Assembly (NCBI GenBank): GCA_913020235.1 | Contig: CAJWBT010000138.1 | Coordinates: forward strand, 1-6,509 | From: an uncultured Chloroflexota bacterium | GTDB lineage: Bacteria > Chloroflexota > Dehalococcoidia > UBA3495 | Direction of reading: 5' to 3' | DNA length: 6,509 nucleotides | Part shown: one piece after another, positions 1-6,256 of the stretch | How positions within the stretch are numbered: the first letter of the stretch is position 1 | Layout of the letters: each line of letters starts with the position of its first letter | Made by a program: the position numbers and the translations under genes | The notes under the pieces: generated by a model | Told to the model about the DNA's origin: nothing | The model's database searches: none | What the model saw: the letters and a program-made list of their open reading frames with translations, nothing else

Positions 1-1
1 C

Positions 2-82
2 GACCGGATCAGCGAGATATTCTGGGCCACCAAGAACGTCACCTACAGCGACCCCAATTCCGCCGTGCGGTACGGGTCGTAG
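2..82 (+). CDS. C-terminal end of an unrecognised protein (partial)
   Basis: An open frame enters from the left edge and stops at TAG (80-82), giving 26 residues that begin DRISEIFWATKNV and end SAVRYGS. The coding direction is opposite to everything else in the window, so this gene converges on hemL, and the paired terminator hairpin further right fits an end-of-gene position. I do not recognise the family from so short a tail. There is no signal of membrane segments or a cofactor motif. That it is a real gene end is inferred from the protein-like composition and from the hairpins that follow the stop; function cannot be assigned. Confidence 0.5.
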   Translation, partial: DRISEIFWATKNVTYSDPNSAVRYGS

Positions 83-130
83 AGGCGCCCATTCCGCATT
101 GGCCGCCCGTCGTGTGGGGACACCCATCCC

Positions 131-158
131 GTAGGGGCGCAGCATGCTGCGCCCCTAC
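131..158. repeat. Perfect 28-bp palindrome, dispersed-repeat type
   Basis: The 14-base arm GTAGGGGCGCAGCA (131-144) is followed directly by its exact reverse complement (145-158), with no spacer. It lies in the space between the two convergent genes. Similar GTAGGGGC-type palindromes occur as dispersed intergenic repeats in many GC-rich bacterial genomes; that comparison is from memory. It could also form an RNA hairpin at the far end of either transcript, but there is no T-rich tract after it, so it is called a repeat and not a terminator. Confidence 0.7.
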
Positions 159-177
159 ACGTTCCGGCAGGTAAAGC

Positions 178-209
178 ACCGGCTCCCCAACCCAGGTTGG
201 GGAGCCGGT
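178..209. terminator. Strong bidirectional terminator hairpin between convergent genes
   Basis: Bases 178-192 (ACCGGCTCCCCAACC) pair perfectly with 195-209, a 15-bp GC-rich stem around two bases, in practice 14 bp with a 4-nt loop. It starts about 30 nt beyond the hemL stop on the minus strand and about 95 nt beyond the stop of the plus-strand gene. Only short T runs follow it: GGGTTTCT on the plus strand and GCTTTACC on the minus strand. The stem is strong but the U tracts are weak, so a rho-assisted or structural 3' end is also possible. A second small hairpin, CCGAA/TTCGG at 225-239, sits directly after the hemL stop. Confidence 0.72.
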
Positions 210-239
210 CGGGTTTCTACGGGTCCGAAGGCCGTTCGG

Positions 240-1526
240 TCAGGCCGAAGCCTTCAGCGCCGCCTCGGCGGCCGTGATGGTCTGGTCTACATCACCCTCA
301 GTGTGGGCCAGCGATACGAATCCCGCCTCGAACTGGGAGGGAGCGGTATAGACGCCCCTTTCCAGCAAGGCGTGGAAGTACCGGCCGTGCCGCGCCGCGT
401 CCGACGCCTCGACCTGGGCCAGCGATTGCACCGGCCCCGGGTTGAAGAAGCCGGTGAACATGGAGCCGGCCCGGTTGATGGTCGAGGGGACTTCCTGGCG
501 GCTGAACACCCCGTTTAGCCCCTCGGTGAGCCTGACAGCCAGGGCTTCGAGCCCTTCGTAAACGCCGGGGCGTTGCAGCTCCTTCAACGCCGCCGTTCCC
601 GCGGCCACGGCCAGGGGATTGCCCGACAATGTGCCCGCCTGGTACATGGGCCCCAGGGGAGCGACCACTTCCATAATGTCCTGCCGTCCGCCGTAGGCGC
701 CCACCGGAAGGCCCCCGCCGATGATCTTGCCCAGGCAGGTGACGTCGGGCTTGATGCCGTAGAGACCCTGGGCGCCGCTGTAGGAAACGCGGAACCCGGT
801 TATCACCTCGTCGAAGATGAGCAGTGCACCGTGCTGGGAAGTCAATTTCCTCAGTCCCTCCAGGAATCCGCTTGACGGAAGGACCACCCCCATGTTGCCC
901 GCCACCGGCTCCACGATAATCCCGGCGATGTCCGCCGGGTAGGCGGCGAATAGCCGCTCCACCGAGGCCAGGTCGTTGTAGTCGGCCAGCAGCGTCTCGC
1001 TGGCGTAGGAGGCGGGGACCCCGGCGCTGGTGGGCACCCCGTGGGTCAACGCCCCGGAGCCGGCCTTGACCAGCAGGCCGTCGGCGTGGCCGTGGTAGCA
1101 GCCGGAGAACTTGATCACCTTGTCGCGGCCGGTGAAGGCCCGGGCCATGCGGATGGCGCTCATGCACGCCTCGGTGCCGGAGCTGACCAGCCGGACCATG
1201 TCCACCGAGGGCAACGCCTCGCAGATGAGGCGGGCCAACTCAACCTCTTGCTCCACCGGCGCGCCGAAGCTGGTGCCCCCCTCGGCGGCTTTCTTGACGG
1301 CGTCGACCACCGCCGGGTGGGCGTGGCCCAGCACCAGGGGGCCCCAGGAGCCCAGATAGTCGATGTACTCGTTGCCGTCCACGTCCCAGACCCTGGCGCC
1401 CTGGGCCCGGTCGATGAAGGGAGGGGTACCGCCCACGGCGCGGAAGGACCGCACCGGGCTGTTTACCCCGCCGGGGATGTACTGCTGGGCTTGGGAAAAG
1501 AGTTCTTCAGACCTGGAAAGATTCAT
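240..1526 (-). CDS. hemL: Glutamate-1-semialdehyde 2,1-aminomutase
   Basis: This PLP enzyme converts glutamate-1-semialdehyde to 5-aminolevulinate, the second step of the C5 route to tetrapyrroles, in the cytosol. The 428-residue length is typical of the family. Visible hallmarks are the N-terminal PGGVNSPVR (18-26), SSGTEA (115-120) for phosphate binding, GCYHGHADG (142-150), FDEVITGFR (238-246) with the cofactor-binding Asp, and [16 protein letters not shown] (265-280), where Lys267 is the expected Schiff-base lysine. [11 protein letters not shown] (294-304) is also characteristic and favours HemL over other class-III aminotransferases. The ATG at 1526 is preceded by GAAGG about 7 nt upstream. 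It is the last gene of the cluster, 81 nt after hemB, with a terminator hairpin downstream. Its presence means the organism makes ALA from glutamyl-tRNA, so a hemA gene is needed but is not in this window. Confidence 0.97.
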   Translation of the reverse strand: MNLSRSEELFSQAQQYIPGGVNSPVRSFRAVGGTPPFIDRAQGARVWDVDGNEYIDYLGSWGPLVLGHAHPAVVDAVKKAAEGGTSFGAPVEQEVELARLICEALPSVDMVRLVSSGTEACMSAIRMARAFTGRDKVIKFSGCYHGHADGLLVKAGSGALTHGVPTSAGVPASYASETLLADYNDLASVERLFAAYPADIAGIIVEPVAGNMGVVLPSSGFLEGLRKLTSQHGALLIFDEVITGFRVSYSGAQGLYGIKPDVTCLGKIIGGGLPVGAYGGRQDIMEVVAPLGPMYQAGTLSGNPLAVAAGTAALKELQRPGVYEGLEALAVRLTEGLNGVFSRQEVPSTINRAGSMFTGFFNPGPVQSLAQVEASDAARHGRYFHALLERGVYTAPSQFEAGFVSLAHTEGDVDQTITAAEAALKASA

Positions 1527-1607
1527 AAACCGACCTTCAAGAAAACTTCGTTTTTCCCCCGTTCGACTATGATGGGGATGGGTTCAGCCAGGGGTGAGTT
1601 CCGGCGG

Positions 1608-2591
1608 CTATCCCTCCTCTTTGAGCCAGCGGGCAACGTCTTTGGCGTGGTAGCTGAGGATAAAGTCGGCCCCGGCCCGCTTGATGGAAGTGAGCAGCTC
1701 CAGGGTGACCGCCTTTTCGTCGACCCAGCCCTGGCGGGCCGCCGCCTTGACCATCGAGTACTCGCCGCTGACGTTGTAGGCGGCCAGGGGAAGATCGAAG
1801 CGCTCCCGCGCCTGGCGGATGATGTCCAGGTAGGACAGCGCCGGCTTGACCATGACGATGTCGGCGCCTTCGGCGATGTCGCTCTCTATCTCCCGCATGG
1901 CCATGCGGACGTTGGCCGGGTCCATCTGGTAGCTGCGGCGGTCGCCGAACTGGGGCGTGGAGTCGGCGGCCACCCGGAAGGGCCCGTAGAAGGCGGACGC
2001 GTACTTGGCGGCGTACCCCATGATGGGTACGTCGGTGTATCCATGGTCGTTCAACGCCTGCCGTATCGCCCAGACCTGCCCGTCCATCATGGCGGAAGGG
2101 GCGACCAGGTCGGCCCCGGCCAGTACGTGGGAGACGGCGCTTCGGGCCAGCAGGTCCAGGGTCTTGTCGTTGTCCACCCGCCCGTTCTCGATGACGCCGC
2201 AATGGCCGTGGTCGGTGTACTCGCAAACGCACACGTCGGTGATCACCAGCATTTCGGGCACGGTCCGTTTGATGGCCCGGACCGCCTCCTGAACGATGCC
2301 CTCCGGGTCATACCCTTCCGTACCCAGGGGGTCCTTCTCCGCGGGCAGCCCGAACAGGAGCACCGACGGAATTCCCAGCTCGGCCACCTCGCCCACCTCC
2401 TCGGTCAGCCGGTCCAGGGAAAGGTGATAGCAGCCCGGCATGGGCTCAATGGGGTTTCGCACTCCGTTGCCGTGGGTCACGAACATCGGGTAGACGAACT
2501 GGGCCGGAGAGAGGCGGGTCTCCCGGATCATGTTTCTCAAGGGTTTCTGTCCCCGTAGGCGGCGAAGCCGCAGCTCCGGAAAGCTGACCAT
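1608..2591 (-). CDS. hemB: Delta-aminolevulinic acid dehydratase (porphobilinogen synthase)
   Basis: HemB condenses two 5-aminolevulinate molecules into porphobilinogen. The protein has 327 residues, normal for the family. DVCVCEYTDHGHCG (119-132) carries Cys121, Cys123 and Cys131, the three-cysteine active-site zinc ligands, so this is the zinc-dependent type and not the Asp-rich magnesium type. The two Schiff-base lysines are Lys196 in GYAAKYAS and Lys249 in MVKPALSY. The RPRRLR-type N-terminal arm is represented by LRLRRLR (7-13), and YNVSGEYSM (272-280) is conserved. The ATG at 2591 has an excellent ribosome site, GGAGGG, about 4-5 nt upstream. It lies between cobA-hemD and hemL in the same direction. 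The spacer upstream (274 nt) is much longer than elsewhere in the cluster because of inserted repeats, so a separate promoter there is possible, although I see no convincing one. Confidence 0.97.
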   Translation of the reverse strand: MVSFPELRLRRLRGQKPLRNMIRETRLSPAQFVYPMFVTHGNGVRNPIEPMPGCYHLSLDRLTEEVGEVAELGIPSVLLFGLPAEKDPLGTEGYDPEGIVQEAVRAIKRTVPEMLVITDVCVCEYTDHGHCGVIENGRVDNDKTLDLLARSAVSHVLAGADLVAPSAMMDGQVWAIRQALNDHGYTDVPIMGYAAKYASAFYGPFRVAADSTPQFGDRRSYQMDPANVRMAMREIESDIAEGADIVMVKPALSYLDIIRQARERFDLPLAAYNVSGEYSMVKAAARQGWVDEKAVTLELLTSIKRAGADFILSYHAKDVARWLKEEG

Positions 2592-2671
2592 GGGTCCCTC
2601 CGTTCTCGCAAGGGCAAACCCTGCCCTGGTCCGGATACCTGGTTACCCCGATTTTGATGGACTGCCTCGGA

Positions 2672-2689
2672 CCCCCTTAGTTAAGGGGG
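2672..2689. repeat. Small perfect hairpin CCCCCTTA-GT-TAAGGGGG
   Basis: The arms at 2672-2679 and 2682-2689 are exact reverse complements around two bases. A second copy of the 3' arm, AAGGGGGT at 2699-2706, could pair with ACCCCCTT (2671-2678) instead, so two mutually exclusive folds exist. It lies in the spacer between cobA-hemD and hemB. No T tract follows on either strand, which argues against an intrinsic terminator. It resembles short C/G-rich intergenic repeats; its function is unknown. Confidence 0.45.
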
Positions 2690-2750
2690 AAGGCCAGGAA
2701 GGGGGTGAAAACGTGTTCAACCCTTATTGCCGGATAGAGTACTGGTACTC

Positions 2751-2866
2751 AGTCAACTTGGTTTCAACAAGATGTCATTCCGAGGAGCGGAGCGACGAGG
2801 AATCTCGGCGTAACAACGAGATTCTTCGCTTCGCTCAAAATGACATCTATCAATTTCAGGTTGACT
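2751..2866. repeat. MITE-like inverted-repeat element between cobA-hemD and hemB
   Basis: An imperfect inverted repeat fills this stretch. The outer ends are AGTCAACTTG (2751-2760) and CAGGTTGACT (2857-2866), complementary at 9 of 10 positions. The inner arms run from about 2772 (ATGTCATTCCGAGG) to AATCTCG ending at 2807, and from CGAGATTCTTCG at 2817 to AATGACATCT ending near 2848, around a loop of about nine bases. GTCATTCCGAGG/GAATCTC arms of this kind recur as dispersed non-coding elements in many bacterial genomes (from memory). No transposase is encoded and no clear target-site duplication is visible. The right end reaches the last base of the cobA-hemD stop codon. A perfect small palindrome (2737-2750, GAGTAC-TG-GTACTC) abuts the left end. 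Confidence 0.7.
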
Positions 2867-4389
2867 TAGTGCCATGTTCGGCCCAAGTGGTGGACGAGCG
2901 CTTCAACCAGTCCTTCGACGGTGTGGCGATCGGCCACCAGGTCGACGTTCAAGCCCAGCTCACGGGCCGTGGCCGCCGTAGCTGGGCCGATGCACGCTAT
3001 TATACTGGATTTAAGACCCGACCCGTCGCCGTCCAGCGCCTCCAGCAGGTTCCGCACCGTGGAGGAGCTGGTGAAGGTAACCACGTCTACCCGCTGCTCC
3101 ACGGTCTCCCGGGCCAGGCTGCCGATGTTCTCTGGAGTGACGGTGCGGTAGGCGGCTACCCGCTCCACCCTGGCGCCCAAACGGGCCAGTCCCTGGGCCA
3201 GGGCGTCCCGCCCGATATCGGCCGAGGGAAGGAAGACCGGCACATTCGCCCATTCACGGCCCGACAGCTCTTCCAGCACCGCTTCCGACACGGACCTGGC
3301 GGGCACGAAGTCGGCGATGAGGCCTCGGTGCTGCAGAGCCTCCGCCGTGGCCGGTCCGATGGCCCCAATCTGCGCGTTGCCGAAGGCGCGGGCGTCCCGG
3401 CGCGTTTCTCCTTGTTCGAGGCGGGCGAATACCGCTTCTACGGCGTTGATGCTGGCAAAAAACACCCAGCGGAAGTTGCAGAGCCGGGCCAGCGTGGCGT
3501 CCAGCTCGGCGTAATCCTCCAGGGGGGCCGTCTGAATTGTGGGAAGTTCCAACGGCTGGGCGCCCAAATCGGCCAACATTCCCCGCAGCTTGGACGCCTG
3601 GGTCCGGGACCGGGTGATCAAGATTTTCTTGCCGAACAGGGGGCGGCGGTCGAACCAGCGGAGCTGCTCCCGAAGCTCCACGACCCTCCCGATGACGGCG
3701 ATAACCGGCGGCTCCAGCCCGGCCTCCCGGCCCAGGTCAACGACATTGTCCAGGCGTCCGGTGACGGTAACCTGTCGCGGCCAGGTGCCCCATTGGACCA
3801 GGGCCACCGGCGTGTCCGGAGCCATACTGTGGTGGTGGAGAGTGGCCAGGATGGACTCCAGCCCGGCCCAGCCCATCAGCACCACCAGGGTCCCACCGAC
3901 GCGGGCCAGGGCCTCCCAATCAACGGCCGACTCCGGCTTTGACGGGTCCTCGCTGCCGCTGATCACCGTGAACGTTGTGGCGATGCCCCGGTGGGTGAGG
4001 GGAATGCCGGCGTAGGCCGCCGCCCCAACCGGTGAGGTCACTCCGGGGACAACTTCAAAGGGGATGCCGTGCTGGGCCAGGGCCAGGGCTTCCTCGCCGC
4101 CCCGGCCGAAGACGAAGGGGTCGCCGCCCTTGAGGCGCACCACCTCCAGGCCGGCCCCGGCCCGGTCGATCAGCACCTGGTTGATCTCCTCCTGGGTCAG
4201 GGCCTGCCGCCCCCGCTCCTTGCCAACGAAGACCCGATCCGCCAGTGCCGGCGCCGCCTGGAGCAGCGACGGGTCCAGCAGGCGGTCGTAGACCACCACG
4301 TCTGCCCTTTCTAGGCAGCGCAGCCCCTTTACCGTTAGCAGCCCCGGGTCCCCGGGGCCGGCGCCCACCAGGTAGACTCTACCGGCCAT
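2866..4389 (-). CDS. cobA-hemD: Fused uroporphyrinogen-III C-methyltransferase / uroporphyrinogen-III synthase
   Basis: A two-domain protein of 507 residues. Residues 1 to about 245 are a SUMT (CobA) domain, which methylates uroporphyrinogen III twice with S-adenosylmethionine to give precorrin-2: VGAGPGDPGLLT (8-19), RLKGGDPFVFGRGGEE (85-100), PGVTS (115-119), PLTHRG (130-135) and GTWPRQ (201-206). Residues about 252-507 are a HemD domain, which cyclises hydroxymethylbilane: KKILITRSRTQ (254-264), FFASINAVEAVF (310-321), the repeated IGPATA (344-349 and 468-473) and VTFTSSSTVRNLL (437-449). The fusion is a known arrangement in clostridia, deltaproteobacteria and Chloroflexota. It places HemD activity next to the enzyme that draws its product toward siroheme. 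The ATG at 4389 has a weak GAGAG ribosome site just upstream, close to a large hairpin. The TAA stop touches the end of the downstream repeat, but the C-terminus looks complete. Confidence 0.95.
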   Translation of the reverse strand: MAGRVYLVGAGPGDPGLLTVKGLRCLERADVVVYDRLLDPSLLQAAPALADRVFVGKERGRQALTQEEINQVLIDRAGAGLEVVRLKGGDPFVFGRGGEEALALAQHGIPFEVVPGVTSPVGAAAYAGIPLTHRGIATTFTVISGSEDPSKPESAVDWEALARVGGTLVVLMGWAGLESILATLHHHSMAPDTPVALVQWGTWPRQVTVTGRLDNVVDLGREAGLEPPVIAVIGRVVELREQLRWFDRRPLFGKKILITRSRTQASKLRGMLADLGAQPLELPTIQTAPLEDYAELDATLARLCNFRWVFFASINAVEAVFARLEQGETRRDARAFGNAQIGAIGPATAEALQHRGLIADFVPARSVSEAVLEELSGREWANVPVFLPSADIGRDALAQGLARLGARVERVAAYRTVTPENIGSLARETVEQRVDVVTFTSSSTVRNLLEALDGDGSGLKSSIIACIGPATAATARELGLNVDLVADRHTVEGLVEALVHHLGRTWH

Positions 4390-4404
4390 ATATCTCTCGC
4401 ACGG

Positions 4405-4455
4405 CCCTCATCCCCTACCCCTTCTCCCCAAGGGAGAAGGGGTAGGGGATGAGGG
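4405..4455. repeat. Perfect hairpin repeat with 24-bp arms; G-quadruplex-capable
   Basis: Bases 4405-4428 and 4432-4455 are exact reverse complements around the 3-nt loop CAA. The element occupies most of the 92-nt spacer between hemC and cobA-hemD, beginning about 26 nt after the hemC stop and ending about 15 nt before the cobA-hemD start codon. The G-rich arm has four G runs with loops AGAA, TA and ATGA, so either strand could also form a quadruplex. C/G-rich CCCTCATCCCC-type inverted repeats are common dispersed elements in environmental bacteria (from memory). On the coding strand no U tract follows, so it is unlikely to be a simple terminator. It could stabilise the upstream mRNA or mask the weak ribosome site of cobA-hemD. 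Confidence 0.75.
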
Positions 4456-4481
4456 AACCTGATTTGTTGTTGGACAAAGCA

Positions 4482-5417
4482 CTAGTCTCGGGAAGCCCGG
4501 TGCTCTTCCAGCAGCGCTTCCGCGCCCTGCTGCAACAGGGACTGGTAGGCGTCGCCGGCCAGCTTCGCCGATTCGTGGGTCCGGCCCGCCGCTTCGGCCC
4601 GGAAGGCCCTGTCACCCTCCGGAGAGCCGAGGAACACGGTCATCAGCAACGCGTCGCCCTCCCTCCGGGCGTATGCGCCCGCGGGCAATTGGCATCCGCC
4701 GCCCAGCATTTCCAGGAAGGCCCGCTCGGCGGTTACGGCGTCCCTGGTCTCGGCATGGTCGAGGGGCCGGACCAACTCCAGCATCCTATCGTCGCCGGCC
4801 CGCACTTGCACCGCCAGGGCGCCCTGACCCGGTGGTGGCACGAACTGCTGGGGAGAAAGGTAGGCGGCGATCTGCTCGGTCAGACCCAGCCGGATCAGGC
4901 CCGCCGCCGCCAGGACCGCGCCATCGCACTCTTCCCCTCCAGCCTTGCGGAGCCGGGTCTCCACGTTTCCCCGGATGGGCACGACGGTGACCTGGGGGCA
5001 CAGGCCCCGAAGCAGGGCCCGACGCCGGGGACTGCTGGTGCCGATGCGGGTCCCCGGTTGCAGCTGTTCGAGCGAGCAGCTCCACCGGTTTACCAGGACG
5101 TCCCGGGGGTCCTGCCGGCGCGGAAGGGCGCCGAGGGTCAACTCCGGCGGAATGGCGGTCGGCAGGTCTTTGAGGCTGTGCACCACCAGATCGAGCCGGC
5201 CATCCAGCAGCTCCCGCTCCAGTTCCGTGACGAAGACCCCCAACCCCATGCTGGCCAAAGGGGCCTGCGCGTTGACGTCACCGCGAGTGCGCACTTCGGT
5301 TACCTGGAATTCCTGCTCTGGGTAGAGCGCGCGAAGCTGCGACAGCACTTCTTCTGTCTGACGCAACGCCAGGGCACTGACCCGGCTTCCCAGCCTTATG
5401 ACCTTGTGTGAGCCCAC
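4482..5417 (-). CDS. hemC: Hydroxymethylbilane synthase (porphobilinogen deaminase)
   Basis: HemC polymerises four porphobilinogens into linear hydroxymethylbilane, using a dipyrromethane cofactor it builds itself. It is 311 residues long, as usual. IRLGSRVSALALRQ (7-20) is the N-terminal substrate-binding strand. HSLKDLP (80-86) contains Asp84, matching the catalytic Asp84 of the E. coli enzyme, and GTSSPRRRA (126-134) holds the cofactor-binding arginines. IRGNVETRLRK (148-158) and PPPGQGALAVQ (194-204) are family motifs. LGGGCQLPAGAYA (238-250) carries Cys242, the cofactor attachment site and the same number as in E. coli. The start is GTG at 5417: an in-frame TAG lies two codons upstream and no better start follows before the conserved strand. 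Its product passes directly to the HemD domain of the next gene. Confidence 0.96.
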   Translation of the reverse strand: MGSHKVIRLGSRVSALALRQTEEVLSQLRALYPEQEFQVTEVRTRGDVNAQAPLASMGLGVFVTELERELLDGRLDLVVHSLKDLPTAIPPELTLGALPRRQDPRDVLVNRWSCSLEQLQPGTRIGTSSPRRRALLRGLCPQVTVVPIRGNVETRLRKAGGEECDGAVLAAAGLIRLGLTEQIAAYLSPQQFVPPPGQGALAVQVRAGDDRMLELVRPLDHAETRDAVTAERAFLEMLGGGCQLPAGAYARREGDALLMTVFLGSPEGDRAFRAEAAGRTHESAKLAGDAYQSLLQQGAEALLEEHRASRD

Positions 5418-5440
5418 TGGCTATCAGGCGCCTCCATAGC
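5418..5440 (-). promoter_or_regulatory. hemC ribosome binding site inside a small hairpin
   Basis: The only good Shine-Dalgarno match before the GTG start is GGAGG (complement of 5431-5435), at an unusually long 13 nt. GCTAT and ATAGC (5436-5440 and 5420-5424) can pair, placing GGAGG in the loop and bringing it nearer the start codon. The pairing is only 5 bp, so a structural role is inference. Confidence 0.4.
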
Positions 5441-5542
5441 AAGGTTGCGACTATGTTGCCCCGATGGCGGCAACAGCCTCGGGACTTTCCGAACTCGGCG
5501 ATGGCGTCGCCGGCGCACCGGTCCACCGTGGAGAAAGAAAGC
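5418..5542. other. 125-nt spacer between met8-like gene and hemC, no gene seen
   Basis: No protein-like open frame is evident here on either strand. Besides the hemC ribosome site it holds a 6-bp hairpin, GTTGCC/GGCAAC (5455-5460 and 5469-5474). In many related clusters hemA occupies the place between the met8-like gene and hemC; no piece of a glutamyl-tRNA reductase could be recognised in this stretch. Confidence 0.5.
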
Positions 5543-6256
5543 TCAGCCTGCTGCTCCTCCGGGCTTGGAAGGGCAGCCTTCGGCCCGGCACTGGTCCACG
5601 TTGGGACAAAGGTCCGCCTTGCCTCCGTCCAGCAGGTTGGACAGAAGGGAGTCCAGAGCCTCATCTTCCCGCCCGGCTTGGGACAGCTCCAGGAGATTCG
5701 GCGTAAGGCAGCACTGCCACCGCTGGGGATCGACGGCCAGCCCCCGGTTCTTCACCTCTCGGCGGGCCCTGGACAAGACTCCGGCCATGTCGGCCCACTC
5801 CAGAGCCGGGCTGCCGGCAAGGGATTCCCGCACTTTTCGGGCCAGGGCCGGGCTGGCCCCGCCGGTGGAAATGGCCAGGGTTACCGCACCGCGCTTCACG
5901 ATGGAGGGGGCGATGAAGGTGCAAAGGGGTGTGTCGTCCACGACGTTGAGCAGCACACCTCGCTCTTCCGCCTCTTCGAACACGTGCAGGCTTACCGAAT
6001 GCACGTTGGTGGCGGCGACGCCCAGGAACGCCCCCGCCAGGTCCCCCGGCCGGTACTTCCGGGGGTGCCACTCCAGCTCGCCCCTCTGGGCCGCGTCCCG
6101 GATGAAGGGGGTCACCTCCGGGCTGATCAGGGTGATCCTCGCCCCGGCCTCCAGCAGCTTGGCGATCTTGCCCTCGGCCACGGCGCCGCCGCCGAGGATG
6201 ACGCACTGTTTGCCTTCGAGGTTGAGGTACACCGGGTAGTAGGTTGGCATGGTCAC
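5543..6256 (-). CDS. met8: Precorrin-2 dehydrogenase / sirohydrochlorin ferrochelatase (Met8/CysG N-terminal type)
   Basis: This enzyme oxidises precorrin-2 to sirohydrochlorin with NAD+ and, in bifunctional members, inserts iron to make siroheme. Residues 1-110 form an NAD-binding fold: YYPVYLNLEGKQCVILGGG (6-24) and GGGAVAEGKIAKLL (22-35). NVVDD (104-108) contains Asp107, aligning with Asp104 of E. coli CysG, the residue implicated in both activities. FIAPSIVKRGAVTLAISTGGASPALARKVRE (114-144 region) is the conserved helical-domain signature, with Thr131 where CysG has Ser128. The length, 237 residues, suits a stand-alone Met8-type protein; the methyltransferase half is on cobA-hemD instead. 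The tail is unusual, with Cys217, Cys223 and Cys228. The GTG at 6256 overlaps the preceding stop as GTGA; an ATG two codons later (6250) is the alternative start. Confidence 0.9.
   Translation of the reverse strand: MTMPTYYPVYLNLEGKQCVILGGGAVAEGKIAKLLEAGARITLISPEVTPFIRDAAQRGELEWHPRKYRPGDLAGAFLGVAATNVHSVSLHVFEEAEERGVLLNVVDDTPLCTFIAPSIVKRGAVTLAISTGGASPALARKVRESLAGSPALEWADMAGVLSRARREVKNRGLAVDPQRWQCCLTPNLLELSQAGREDEALDSLLSNLLDGGKADLCPNVDQCRAEGCPSKPGGAAG

Noticed and set aside
1041..2558. Long plus-strand open frame (505 codons) across hemL and hemB
   Set aside because: It lies antisense to two genes with complete catalytic motifs, its translation is low-complexity and rich in Gly, Arg, His and Val, and it resembles no family. 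High GC content keeps antisense frames open.
2720..2790. Internal promoter for hemB-hemL at the left end of the repeat element
   Set aside because: On the minus strand TTGACT is followed by TATCCG after only 14 nt, and no other pair of boxes has acceptable spacing.
2751..2866. CRISPR repeat, tRNA or riboswitch
   Set aside because: There is one inverted repeat only, no direct repeats with spacers, no cloverleaf and no known aptamer core; a MITE-like or REP-like element explains it better.
2530..3942. Long plus-strand open frame (470 codons) through the MITE-like element and into cobA-hemD
   Set aside because: It crosses a non-coding repeat and runs antisense to the well-supported cobA-hemD. 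No domain is recognisable.
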